Assembly: GCF_958979055.1 (NCBI RefSeq)
Contig: NC_084897.1
Span: 26,519,628 to 26,583,627 of the forward strand
Direction: 5' to 3'
DNA length: 64,000 nucleotides
DNA from: Alnus glutinosa
Taxonomy: Eukaryota > Streptophyta > Magnoliopsida > Fagales > Betulaceae
The notes under the pieces are model-generated. The model did no database searches. It was given only the letters and a program-made list of their open reading frames with translations, and was not told the DNA's origin. Position numbers and translations under genes: made by a program. Shown piece after piece: positions 50,150-63,159 of this stretch (position 1 is the first letter of the stretch; each line of letters begins with the position of its first letter).

Positions 50150-50990
50150 TTAATATTTTGTTTGTTTTGACATAAAATAATTTTAAAATAATAATTTTAT
50201 TATTTTTCGGTGTTTGGTGGATGCAAAAATAATAGTCAACCGAAAAATGATTTCCGTTTGATCAAGATTACTTAGTAAATTTCGAAAAATTATTTACGCT
50301 TTTTAAGAGTATAAATCATTTTTCGAAGACGGCAAACGCATTCGACCCTTTTTAAACAACACAGTCGACCTTCACGTTCAAGCAGTCGACCACCACCGAA
50401 ATCTCGTTGGTGCCGAAATCCGACAATGTCTAGTCACTGTTGCCAGAATTCGGTCATCTTCGCCGAGATTCGGTTGAATTCGGTCAGCCCAGATTTCAAC
50501 AACCAAACTGGTAGTATTCTGGCCATCTGGCCGGATTCCAGCAGGCTAGCCAGATCTGCTAGAACTGTTGGATCCCGACGGGCCAGAGCAAGCTAGCCGG
50601 ATCTAGCCAGAACGGCCGAATTCCAGCTGTTCTGGCGGGAATCCAGCATAAAAAGGCCTACTTCAGGCCGTTCTGTGCCGGATTCTGGCAGTTTTGGCTA
50701 GATTACGACCATTTTTCGAAATCCGGCTACATTCGCCGAAATCCTGTTGGTCAGTGACGGAATCTCATCACCGGAGATTTTTATATTAATATTTATATGT
50801 TCTAAATAAATAAAAAATGATTTTTATAGGTTAATATGGTTGAATGAAAATATAAAAAATATTTGTAATTTTTCGTATGCACCAAACATCGAAAAATGTT
50901 TTCGACGAGAAACATTTTTCTAAAAATTGACTTTCCTGAAACTATTTTACGATAGAAACTATTTTCGTCAAAACAAACAAAGCATAAGTT
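50150..50990. mobile_element. Putative non-autonomous DNA transposon with a GC-rich, CCGGATT-repeat interior
   Basis: The left end TTTGTTTGTTTTGACATAAA and the right end (reverse complement TTTGTTTGTTTTGACGAAAA) are imperfect inverted repeats. Similarity continues inward to GGTGTTTGGTGGATGC against GATGTTTGGTGCATAC. The centre (about 50390-50760) is unlike the AT-rich flanks: it consists of many variants of the words CCGGATTC, CCGAAATCCG, GCCAGAA and TTCTGGC on both strands. No target duplication could be settled. A longer, older repeat may surround it (about 50085-51160). Confidence 0.55.
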
Positions 50991-52294
50991 TTTAATAAAA
51001 TCATGATATCAACTTTTAAGATGGTGCATTTTTAAAAACGTCATTTCCTTACATTTGAAAACGTATGTTTAATGTTTTCAAACCACTATTTTTTAAAAGT
51101 GCACTCCCAAACAAAATGCATTTTGCTTTCAAAGTGGCAAGACCAAACAGACTCTAAAAGTTCAATACATTGAGTGCAATACCTTTATGTGGGCCATTCA
51201 TTTTACATGAACGACCTACATCGTGACAACACAAAAAGGAGAAAGAGGTAGCTTGAACGGTAAGGGCTTTAGGTGGTTTAGCTACGCCAACAGCCACCCC
51301 TTGCGATGAACGGTCGGATAATAAGTATCCCACTGGACCTCAATCCCATTTGCATAATGGATCTTATACTTTCCCTGCCTAGACTTCCGATGTAAGTACA
51401 CAGAGTGGAACAAATTTGTATACAAATATATAGTTAAAAGTATGATACTTCCATTCTCAACATCATGCAATTTATCCGGCAGTTCAGAACTAACACTGGG
51501 GAGATTCAGCAACAGATTATTAGGTTAAGGACTTCCTAAGAACTACCTAGTTCAGAACAATCAGCAAGAATCATATGGTGAATGGCTTATTTACAATTGA
51601 TATGAAGAGAAGCACAAGATGAAGAAAACCATGAAGTCAAGCTATTCATTCCCTAGCCACGTATACAAGCATCCCTTCTTACCAAAACCCACATCTCTGA
51701 GGACATATTGAATGGGATTTAAACCAGGCATTAGTGCTACCAAATATCTTGAAACATGATCTAAATAAAACAAAATACGACATTTGTAACATCCTAGTCC
51801 CATATTGGGAAGAAAAATAACTCACATAGAGTAGGTAAATTATTAGACACTCATAAACGCTAAGTCCCGCAATACTAAGTGTGACTAATTTTATAAGTGA
51901 TTCAAATGAGCACCAATTGCAACAGGACTAAGACTAGGACAAGTTCAGTTTTGGAGTGATAACATAGACGTGGCTAACACTTCTTATAAGCCATTACAAC
52001 ATTAGTTCCATATACCCAGAACCAAGAGTTGATACTAATAATTTCAAAATTGTTTTTCTATCCGAAAAGAGTAAAGTTTTGATGATTATAGCCTTTAAAG
52101 TAAATGAGGAAGCATGTTTCCATCAGCTCTTGTGATTATATATCCTACATCTGCAGAGAAAAGCAAAGATTAGAAATCCAGATAAAAGACAGAGGAAGAG
52201 AGAAGGGGAGGGCCGAAGGGTGGGGGGGAGGGAAGGTACCTGTCAATTATGCTGTCCAAAACTGTTACGTATTTTACAACAGACAGCGACGAAT
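50991..52294. other. Intergenic spacer and 3' flank of the nucleotidyltransferase gene
   Basis: A few short frames are present (for example 51282-51512 minus), without family similarity. The part next to 52295 is probably the 3' UTR. No additional gene can be supported. Confidence 0.35.
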
Positions 52295-55200
52295 TTACTT
52301 GAAGAAGCTTGACAATAGAGGTCGACTGCCTTTCTCCTTAACCACTACATCTTGTTTCTCCCTGACCACCATCGGAGGTGAGAACTGTAACTGTTTCTTC
52401 TCTAGCATCTTTTTCTGCTTGATCTTACTCCTGCCAACTACTTTAGGCTTCTTAGTTACCTTATCCTGTGATAGCAGGCGCTCCATCTTCTCTACTACCT
52501 TCAAATGCCTCTTACTATTATCTTTGCACTTATCGTTCTCAACATCCTCTTGCATTTCAACACTAACCTCATGCTCCTGTAAATGGCAATTTTGATCGTC
52601 TAAAACGTTTCCCTGCTTCATATTTGTTTCTTCTGGGGGTGATTGACATGTCTCAATTATTTTCTGGTGCTTCTTAGCCATCTCCTGGTACTCCACTCTC
52701 TCAACTACCTCTGGGTTCATTATAGCCACCTCCGGCTTGGAGAGACTGCTTTTCTTCTCAAAAAACTTCCGTTTCTTCAATGTCTCGTGCTTTAGTTCAG
52801 GATTAGATGTTGATAGGCCACATTCGTGTTTTCTATCTTTCAACACGTGATGCTTCATGAGATCTGAAAGCGACAGATCACAACTCTCCTCAGTGACGTC
52901 TGGCTGCAGATGAGCTTTCTCCACCTTGACAACCTCAATTCCTCCTTTAACAACACCACTACTCATTGTTTCCAAAATAATCTTCCCAAGAACAAATCTT
53001 ATCTCGTGCACATATCCCTTCCCAAGCGTGTGGTAATCAATTTGAAAATTCTTTCTTCCACTATTATAGGACTCAATATCTTTCAAGAGCACTCGGAAAA
53101 TTTCAGCAACATCTTCCCCTTTTGTCTTCGAAATGAATACCTAAAGAACCGCATTTTTTTATCAGATCAGGTGCACATCAGAACTATATACAAGTAAAAC
53201 TGTAAAACACATACGTTTACTGGAAGAAACCATGGGGATAATCATTGAGACAAGTATCTCCACTATGGAAGGAGATGGTGAGACATAACTGGGTAACATG
53301 CCTGAGCAACCACAATGGATATCCGGCTCGTAAATCATTAAATATAGGGTCAAAATTGGAGTTTGTGGTGGAAGGAAATAGGCTGTGAGCTTGCCCGTTC
53401 AGTAACTTTGTCTTAACACCGTTTTCCCCTGAACATGATACATGGGCATAGATTTATGGCATGAGAAATGCCAGCAACAGCTGTGACCATCGGTGCACAC
53501 TGATCAAAACCAGCCCTATATATGCAGGCCTTCAGTTGTGTAGATGCACAGGGTAGACCCCGCATATTACATGTGCCACATTACCATTGCCAACTATTGA
53601 AACCGTCAAGCATATCCACATTTGATTTCTTTTTAACCTAAAATATTAACTTACCGCAAAATGAGGTTAGTATGTTGATAATTTAGATAGGTTGGAATTT
53701 AGATAGCTTCCTTATACAGTATATGGCATTTTTATGTTAAAACTTTCATGCATGCACATGCACACATGACAAGTACCTGTGCTTGTAAAGTCATTAACAA
53801 GGAGAAAATTATGCTGATGATGATGATGAAACACACTCTGGGTATGTATGTGACAATGAATCAGTAACACATTGCGCACGTATATATGTGGCAATGAATC
53901 AGTAACACAGTATGTATGTGACAATGAATCAGTCATGTAACAAGCTAGAATGAGATGACAACTTCTCTCAACCAGATTTACGCAATCATGTGACACAGTA
54001 ACATTGTGATCGACGATTCATAGAATAAGATGAGATGAAATCAGCCACACTATTAACTTATACACGAGCCAAAGCATTTGCCTTATCATCCACTGATGAA
54101 AAAGCAAGATAGAGGTATTGAGTCTGCAGATTTCCTATTTATTTTTTTGGATGCAATGGGCAAGTGAGGCTAGACAAATCCAATCCCAACTTGAACTTTG
54201 GCCAAGCTAGGTTACAATTTACAAGCTGGTGGTGGGCCTGGGTTGAAAAATTCAGTCATGAATTAAATTTAGGTTGGCCTAGGGTTGAAGATCTTTCGAC
54301 CCAAACCCAACCCATGAACCCAGCCCATGGCCCAACCCGTACCAGACCTAACAAGCCATAATTCAAAAAAGGTATAACATTTCAAATACTTGTAAACCAC
54401 ATATCAATTTCAGATTGTTTGTGATTAGCTAATAAATATATTGTTTTACTCATGAATTTCATGTTTATAATGTTTCATTTTAAGTTTTTTATTTGGAGCA
54501 TATCAATCTTAATTTTATATCTCAGTAGCCACTTGATATTTGTGAAATTTTAGCTTTCTAATGATGATTAAGAGAAAGAATTACAAGGTAGCCAGATCAA
54601 AAATCAACTTGACCTAACCTGAATTACAAGGTAGGTCGAAGTCAACCCAACTACGAAAAATAATACACAAGCTAGGATTGGGTTGAGTTATATGGTTTGA
54701 TGGTTGTGTTGGACTAAGTCAGGGTTCAAGGCTGGAGAGCTGGGGTTGAGTGTGGGTCAGCCTCCAACCCAGACCAGCCCGCACAAGTTGCAGCGCTATC
54801 ATTTTTGCCTCTTTTTTTTTGTCTGATGAATTGCAGACCAATATTTCTGGCTCTGCAGTCAAAACATTAACCCAAATGTGCCCCCAATGAAAGCCTACAA
54901 TGTCAGATTCAAATTACCTCAGACGAGTGATATGTAACCAACATTTGGCATATTTATGCTTGGGTTAATTATGCTGCATATATGAGGTTATTAGCAATAT
55001 AAATTATGGGATATATGTACTTACAAAACCAGAGCATGGAGAAGTTGGGTATCTGCACATTGATTCGAAAAGACTATCTCTATTAGTCAAAGCAGCTATG
55101 GAATCCTGCACCAAAGATGCTAAAAGAGTAACTCCTTCAGCAATTTCTTCATCTGATTTAAAATCAGAGGACCCTGAGATCTCCGGTACAAAATTAACAT

Positions 55201-58200
55201 GCATTTGAGCATGTTCTTTAGCAAATTTAACACCTTTCTCCTGGTTTCCATGGTACAGAGTAGAAGCAAATGCCCAAATCACACTAGCCTCTTGAGGGTT
55301 ATTTACTAATGCCAGGTGAAAAGCCAACAGTCCGATCCTGTTCCATACACAAAAATATGACCCCATCCAAACGGAAACCATTGTTGAAAAGAAACAAAAA
55401 CATATAAAACCACCAGTTACATCAGCCATCTGAGACAAGTCTATTCAAGACTAAAGCTCAAAAATGAAGCATCTTTTTCATAAATAAACAAGTCGCACGG
55501 ATGATCCACTTTTTTTTTTCCCTCAAATGAAAACAACCGACCACTGTTTTGTATCTACAGTAAGGTATAAATGAGTTCCTAACCACGTGTCTATAATTGA
55601 AACGGGAAGTAAAAACATTTTTTGACAGGAAGCCAGCAACCCTCTTGAACTAAAAGATCATCATCCACAAGGGTAGGATGTTTGCTACACAAATGAAGAG
55701 GCAACATGTGTATTGGTAAAATAATCATACAGGACAGAGTTCCAAATGTTTTGAGGCTCATGCCTAGGAAACTCAGCTTACATTTGGTGGTCCTGAAGTC
55801 TCTCCCAGAACTTGAACAAATTCTTCACCTTGTTACATATTAGTTCCTGTCTAGACCCACATCCCCACAATAAAACCCTTCATGGGTTCCCACATTATCT
55901 GCCGAGGCTTTTACGAGGCTGGAGTGAAAAGGCATTTGAGCAAAATTATTCAATTTTTTTCAAATTCGAGATAACTTAATAAGTCAAGCAACTATGTCCC
56001 ACCAATCAAGTTTATGATGATCACAACATAATGATATTATTTATATTTATAACAGAGAAAATAAAGCATTGGCTCACCACAGAATGGAACCAGAAGGCCG
56101 ATCACAAGTAACCAATTTATCCAAATGGAAGAATAATCTCTGCCCAAAAATGAAAGAGGACATGTTAGGAAGTAAGACAATGAAAGGGAAAAAAAATTGT
56201 GCTTGACAAATTCTAAGCCATATTAAGCTCATAATAAAGTAGAGTCAAAAGATCATTCGCAAGCATCTACAAGTAGTACCAGAGCAAACAATGTTACTAC
56301 AATGACTAAAGTTGAAAAAGAACTTCATAACAGCTTTTGTTACATTACTCCAACTTCATATTGTATCTTCATATTGTATCTTAGCCGATCTACCAGTATA
56401 TCCATTATTTCCTGTCTAACTCCATGATATCAAATAATTCCAAGATTGAATCAATTTCATACTACATCTCATACCATAGGCGCATGTTTGTCACTAACTA
56501 AATAATGACATAATAGAGAGTTTGTTTTACTCCTTCCTTGTAGAGTTAAGCTTACCATCAACATAACGGAACCCTTAACAGATTCCTTAGCCTCTTTAAG
56601 GTATGCTGCCTGTAATCCAAACTTCAAGTTAGATGTAAGCTATGACAGAAATCATTACAATGTTGTGAATCAGATCCTGGAAAAACCACTTACCTGAAAT
56701 GGAAGGATGAGTTCAAGCAGGCTAAATCTCTGAAGCAAGCAGAGAGAAGGTTCAGCAGCACCGTAAGACAGCATATAGTTCAACTCCAACATTATCCTGT
56801 CCTGTATATATAGACAATGCCATTTTATTAAGGAGTAGGATGCAGAAGTTGATAACATAAAATTACATTTGCTAGTACATCTAAGAGCTCCTCTAAAGCA
56901 GCTTTTATGAGAAACAGCACATTTTTTCTTTTCTTTTTTTAAAAGGACAACAATAGGTGGTTAACAATTCTACCATAAACAACAAAAAGGGAGATGGTAC
57001 TACCGGAAGGTAAGGGAAGGCACATTAGTGCATTTGGCTGAGAATTTATTTGCAGAGTCAGTGGTAGCAATGAGGTTCCCTGTCAGTTTTTCAGTCGAGG
57101 AAACAACTGCAGTGCTTCCAGTGATGGATTCTGCAGGAGTGGCAGATTCCTAAAGGATATTGTTAGGCCATCTAATTCGAAGAAGGGTTTCCTTCGCTGG
57201 GGGTTTCTCAACCCGAGACCGGCTGTGAAAGTTTCTGCGGGAGTGGCAGATTCCTGAAGGATATTGTTAAGCCATCTAATTCGAAGAAGGGTTTCCTTTG
57301 CTGGGGGTTTCTCAACCCGAGACCGGCTATGAAAGTTTTTACTCCTCATATCTCGCTTTTAGAATCGGTCGTGTCATCATCGACTCTAGATGTAAAGGAA
57401 GATGGGGTGGTAAGGATTCCCTCCCCTTTTAGTGGTTGTGTCACTCCTACCATTGGAAAGGGTGATGATTTCAAGGTGAATGGTTTGTCCCAATCTCATA
57501 AGTGGCCAGTAGGTTCTGGTCCGTCTGGGGAAGTGGTTGTGTGAGAGTAGGGAGATAAGATTTGGGATGGGGAGGATGGAGATTCCCCTTACCCTTTGGG
57601 TGTTCTTCCTCCCAACATGGCATTGGATTGTGAGTTGGATAGTGTTGAGGACGAGAATCCGTCCTTGGTGATTCTAGATGCCTTTGAAGAGGACTTTCTT
57701 TGGGAAGTTAAGGTTGCGGGCCCGAAGACCAAAGGTAAGAGGGATTTTGAATTTGGTAAGCCCCATTAACTACGGTGATGCAAGTGTGTCCACTCGGCAT
57801 AAGAAAGACAAGGCTCACGTGTTGTAGCAGGGAGTGCTTCTTGAGGGTTAGGGTTTGAGGAATTTTGGTATTTGAGGGTTTGTTGGGTTTCTTTCTTTTT
57901 GTGGGCTGCTTTGGATGTTCCTGTGTACTTAGAAGTGTCTTACACTTTTTTAATAAAACTTTATTACTTATCAAAAAAAATATGCCACAAACACCCAAAA
58001 ACTTTTTAGTGACATATTTCATTCAGGATACTAATCTTGTTTAATGATATTTTGTTTTTAATGATATTCTTCTTCTTTTTCAATGATATTTCATTCACTT
58101 ATTAAAAAAAAAAAAATTACTAAATCTTGTTTAAATCCTCAGCAACTACCTTGGCTAAACCCTGAACAGAAGAAGAAAGGTTACGCATTGCATTCTCCGT

Positions 58201-60234
58201 GTCCTTTGATAATGACAAGCCCAAACGGGCAGCAATTCTTAAGCCACGCAAAATTCTTGCTGCAATAACAATTGATATAATTGATCAGAGTCATTTAGTT
58301 TGATACCAGATTCAGCCAATGGCTTCAAATATCATGATGCTAAAAGAGGTTATAGACAAATTAACAAAAAAAATATCTACCACAATCCTCTTTGAATGAC
58401 AATTGAGCAGGGATCAATGTTCGCAGCTGAGTCCACATCACCCAACAATATCAAATCTAAGTAAACTTCAAATGGCAACTTTGAAATAGATTAATTCAAA
58501 CTAAACTTGACTTGTATTAGCAAGCAAATGAAGAGTCACCTTCAAGGATCTTAAGTCTGCCATTCCATTGGCGTAATCATATATTTTATTCACAAAAGGG
58601 TCAAAGAATAAGCTGCTTCCACAAAACCAAAATAAGATTTTGAGTTAAAATAGCATCAAACTAAAGTCACATATAAATAAGCAAGGACGCTAAAAAAACT
58701 TTCAGAGCCCGAAACCCATAAATAAAAACACTAAAAAAAAAAAAAGGCATCAAAAAGAGAAACCTTACCTATTGATAGTGAAGTCTCGACCTATGGAGTT
58801 TCTCCAACGGATGAAGTCTTTCTCATCACAGCCTCTTGGCATTTGTAAGGAAAGAACATCTTCTTTTCCTTTTTCTTTTTCTTTTTCTTCATCCTGTTTT
58901 GCCACAGTATCAAAACTAGATACCTGTTGCAAAAGAATTATAGAAAATAAAACAAGAAAATTAAGATAGAATATTAAACCCAGGACTGCAGAATATATGG
59001 TAAATTATATACCAAAGAGTCATATGGAAGAATCTTACATCGACGCATATAAAGTTACTAAATGCACCAACCTCAATTACAGACCCTTTGATATGCACCC
59101 TGCATATAGGAAATCGTCGTCCAACAATCATGGAGCGATGAAACTGCTTCTTGATCTGTAATAAGTTTTCAGAAAACAATAGAAAACTCTGAAGGTTATC
59201 ACACCGCCGCATCAGCATACGTGTAGGAATCAGAATAAAAACCAAATCGGTGTCACAAAACCTGCTTAAGTTGAGCTGTGGTGACCACATCAAAATCTTT
59301 TGGTATCTTATTTAGGAGTAAATCTCTCACACATCCTCCTACTAGATAGGCTTCAAACCCTGCATATCGTAAGGAAAAGGAAACTACCTAGTTATGAATA
59401 AAAGACACTCATGTCCAACAAGACCCATACAATAAAAGCAGAACACCATATAAAATGGGAGCAGACTTAAAACACAACACACTCCTAAAAACATTCTTCG
59501 ATCTAACAATATACATTTTCTTTCGAACACAAGCTTAGACCAAAATCCATTTAGTCGACCCTTTTAACCACTGCCTTTCCTGTTTACAGGCAAGCATGTC
59601 AAGCATCACCGAGCTAGAAATAATATCTACTTATTTGCTCATACGTCAATGAAACACAAATGCTAAAATCTAATACGCAAAGGAAATAAGTTTCAAAACG
59701 TTACCTGCACTCCTAAGAATTTGCAATACAGTCCGAGAGGGTAGCGGAATCATTGAACGGTCTATCCCAAACATCCTCGAATCCAACTTTTTCCACTTCG
59801 ACATGTCAATGTGGCTTCCTAAGTAATCATTGAAACCAAGCCTTACTAATACATAAACAGTGTATCCGAGGAATGGCGAAAAAAGTCAAATCAAAATCAT
59901 GCCCGCACAAAATGCATATCAAGCTTTATAAATGACTAGCTAGATACAGTGAATATCGGTATTAGGAAACCTCGAGGAGCCACAACATCAGAACTCATCT
60001 CTGGGTAGAACTTAGCTTGCAATCCCTCTTCGGCTGACGTGTGGTTGAACCTCTGCCCATGAAACGTCTGCCCAGACGAAGAAAAAAAAATAGTTACTTA
60101 ACTGTTCGAAGAAACGCCTCAGAGAAACCAACGAAAGATATAACTACAGAGGGAAGGGAGACCTGTAAGTTAACTAGGGCTTTTAGACGAGATAACAAAC
60201 CACTGCTGCCGTTGCCTCTCAGGGATACTGCCAT
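52295..60234 (-). CDS. tRNA nucleotidyltransferase / poly(A) polymerase family protein
   Basis: Class II nucleotidyltransferase-type RNA terminal transferase, related to bacterial PcnB and CCA-adding enzymes. The 14 exons, in transcript order, are 60234-60163, 60067-59971, 59818-59705, 59359-59262, 59155-59072, 58923-58769, 58612-58540, 58426-58381, 58259-58150, 56801-56694, 56609-56556, 56139-56078, 55337-55025 and 53140-52295. All are GT-AG and in phase, giving about 743 aa. The head domain has [21 protein letters not shown] (about 100-120), with the metal-binding Asp pair D116/D118, then [17 protein letters not shown] and RDFTINSLFFDP. The neck has [21 protein letters not shown] helical part contains [21 protein letters not shown]. 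The Ser/Arg-bearing N-terminus poor in acidic residues suggests an organelle. The last exon adds about 280 mostly Lys/Glu-rich residues ending in RPLLSSFFK. Whether it adds CCA or poly(A) cannot be told. Confidence 0.92.
53838..53942. repeat. Small minisatellite in an intron of the nucleotidyltransferase gene
   Basis: Three copies of a GRCAATGAATCAGT.A core, at 53852, 53890 and 53920, are each preceded by TATGTATGTG or TATATATGTG. The spacings are 38 and 30 bp. Confidence 0.7.
54160..54790. repeat. Repeat-like block rich in CCCAACC / GGGTTGG words, intronic
   Basis: Short words such as CCCAACCCATG, GGCCTGGGTTG, GGGTTGGGTT and GGTTGGCCTAGG recur on both strands at the two ends (about 54165-54360 and 54595-54790), with an AT-rich middle. 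This resembles the sub-terminal layout of non-autonomous plant DNA transposons. It lies in the last intron of the nucleotidyltransferase gene. Confidence 0.35.
57075..57979 (+). mobile_element. LINE-type retroposon remnant in an intron, with a 104-bp internal duplication
   Basis: The 3' end has the layout of plant L1 elements: GTGGGCTGCTTTGG, then a T-rich segment, TTTTTAATAAAACTTTATTACTTATC and a run of A ending at 57979. The body carries broken frames with coding-like composition (for example 57329-57544) but no reverse transcriptase, so it is an internally deleted copy or an ORF1-region fragment joined to the tail. Two 104-bp direct copies (57131-57234 and 57235-57338) differ at only a few bases. 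It is inserted in the intron between the exons at 58259-58150 and 56801-56694, antisense to the host gene. Confidence 0.6.
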
Positions 60235-61789
60235 CACAACGTGAAAGTCATGGCGCGCTTATTCAGAGTCCAAGCTCACTGCCTTATGTTCTATTCTGGT
60301 CGTAACTCGTAAGGGCTGGTGGGCGTGCGTCCTTAAAACCTAGTGCTACATAAACTGTTGGCGGTGACCCATTAGCACTCGCCACTCACTGCGTCATCTT
60401 CCACCGTCAACTGGCCGGGATTTGAGACGAATCGTGCCCGGACGCACCTAAAAATGAAAGAGTAATGTAGGGCACCCAAAAATGAAAGAGTAATGGCATT
60501 TTGGGTAACTCAAGTTTTTTTATTATATTTTATTATTTTTATAAAATTCAAATTCAACACAAGTTTTAACAATTTTTTTTTTTTAATTTTGTCACAAGTT
60601 CTCTAAACCATGCATACATAATTTCAAAAAATAAATTTTCTCAGCAGCAGCAATTTTAAATATAATAAAAAATAATAAAATACAATACAAAAAAATTACA
60701 CATCCAAACCAGCCTTTAATATTCACATTTATTTATCACATTCATTATTTACCAAGACTTAAATGGGTTTTAATATCAACAATTTTTTTTATAAAAAAAT
60801 AATAATAATAATAATAATATTTAAAACACGTCAATCGATATAAAATTAATATGGTAAATAATTTGATTTTAAGTGTTGTATATTTAATTTTACTTTCTTT
60901 TTCTCATAAAATTTTAAAATTAAAAATGTTACAACACATGTGGTGTTAGCCATTACGTCGGCAGTGTAAATTTTTTAAAAAAAATTGTAGGAAATTACAT
61001 TTCCGAATCTCATATCTAAGCCATTCTCAATTCCAACTGTTTTGTAATGATTGACGGCCCCAAAAAAAAAAATGGATAGTCAACGACTCCTTGAAGGCAA
61101 TACAACCACCTCTGATCATATTTTGAAATAATGGATTACTACGTTGGCTTATCTTGAATACGTATTTCTATAATTATTTATCTAAATTTAAAAAAATTTA
61201 GATACGTAATTAAGAAAAATTATTTATGAAACTTACGTGATCGGATAAATAATTAGATATACTAATTTTTATTTAATCAAGTAAATTTTATAAGTAATCT
61301 CTCACGATCACCTGCTCAAATTCTTTCAAATAATTATAAAAAATCCTAATCCGGCTTAATCTCTCTAACTTTTGAAATTACAGGAATCTAATACTTTTTC
61401 TCTCTTTTCACTTTCATACAATTTTTTTTTTTTTTTTTTCTCTCGAATTGCGACTTTCGTACATTGAGATGACTCGTTGCAAATTGCTGACCCTGCAATC
61501 GCGGGGGTTTTTAATCATGCATATAGGGTATTTCAGTTTAGACTTTAAGAGCAAGCTATCATTTGAGTAATCCTTTTCGGAATATTCCTGGAAACCTTTT
61601 GAGTAGGGATTGCTTTATACAATAAAAGACGTGTGTTGTTAACAAAATCATCAAACTCATTTAATATTGACCATTTATATTAAGAGTAATGCGTCACCTG
61701 CCAATTAACTATTGTTAACAACAAATATATATTAAGAGTTCCATAATTATAAGCTTTTTCTCTTTGTCTCTGTCTCTGAAAGGTTCTAG
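60235..61789. other. Upstream flank of the nucleotidyltransferase gene and AT-rich spacer
   Basis: The first 230 bp or so is GC-richer and likely contains the promoter. The rest is AT-rich. A direct repeat GAATGAAAGAGTAATG-like word occurs twice near 60450-60495. No gene was seen. Confidence 0.4.
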
Positions 61790-62670
61790 ATACAATGAGA
61801 GAACTTTGAGCTTTGTTTCACTGGGAGGGGAGGCTAGCCTCCCCTCCTCCCGGTGCTGGTCTTCCTCCTAGCCTTGGCTTTTGTCATCACACTAGTCTCC
61901 AGTGGTAGATGTTTTGTTCTCCCAACCTTAAGGTTGTGGAGCTGTGGTCCCTCCCAGAGTTAGATCTGGTGAGGTTAGTGTTTTCTTGTTATTTTGTTTT
62001 GGTTTTGTTATTGTTGGTGCAAGCAGAAGGATTCCCAGGATCTGGCCTGTGGGAATGGCGGATGTCGGTGGGCCTCCGATGGAGTTATGCTTTATTATTA
62101 GATCTATAAGTCTCGGCTAGGTGTTCGTCGACAGGAGCTTTTCTTTGGTGGTTGTCGGCCTCATCTGGTTTCGGTAGTCACTCGACAGAGCTGTGTGGTT
62201 ATTTCTTGCGCGGCGCGTGGCCAGTACGTGCCGGGGAGTGTCCTCCCCGAGTTAGCGCGTGAGGGTCATCGTTTGCTTTTCCGGTTTCGTTTAGTGTCGA
62301 TCTGGGCTTTTAGAGGTCGTTCGATGCTTGAAGGATTCTCGGAGTAGGTGCATTTTCTACACGTACACCTTGAGCTCCAACAGCGGTTCTCCTGGTGCTA
62401 GTTCCTCTGGTTTTTTCTATTTGTATTTGTACATTCTTGAATCTTTGTTCACAGTCTACCTTTTGGTAGCTGCTTTAAGCCATGATTTTTCCTGGCTTAG
62501 TGGATGAAGTTTCTTTAGCTTTATCCACCACAATGGCCTACGGGCACTAATGTAGCCTTCGGGCAATGTTCTCAGCCTTCTTGCTCTTGTATTTGTTATG
62601 TGGCTTTGGCCTTGGTGTATTCTCCTTTGGGGTTTCTGTTCAGCAATGAAATTTCAGGAGCTTGTTCAAA
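61790..62670 (+). repeat. Dispersed retroposon-like repeat, copy 1
   Basis: This copy shares ordered blocks with 63160-64000: TTGTTGGTGCAAGCAGA, GGCGCGTG, CCGGGG, GTGTCGATCTGG.CTT, GGTCGTTCG, and CACAGTCTACC...GGTAGCTGCTTTAAG. It ends with GTTCAGCAATGAAATTTC.. and CTTGTTCAAAAAACAAA, like the 3' tails of plant LINE-derived elements. Only short frames are present. The GC content is well above the flanks. Confidence 0.6.
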
Positions 62671-63159
62671 AAACAAATATATATTAATTGGCATTGATAC
62701 ATCAATAAAGTAAAATAATAGGAGAATAGAAGTGTATTTTTTAGTTTATAGTAATACTAATCCTGGTTTTTAGAAGCATTTTGAGTTTTGGATTTGAAAA
62801 AAGTGTTGCATATAAAGTCCATGAATGAAAATTGGTTTGATTCAATATTGAGAAATGTTTTTTTTTTTTTTAAATAAAATATTAAGAAACATTTTTACAA
62901 AATAATAGAAAAATAAAAAAAAAAAATAATTAAAACACAAAGTGTTGATCCATGGTGGTGATAGCCACCATCAGACCGCCATCATGGTTGTGATATGGTG
63001 GTCATTGTGCGGCCGGAAGACAATGGTGGCCACCCTTAGGGTTATCCATGTATTAAGTACTCTATACACCCGAAAACTCTTTTTTAATACTTATTAATCA
63101 AACGCATTTATGGAGATCTAGTTCCACCATTGACACACCCTTTAAACCAATTACAAAAC

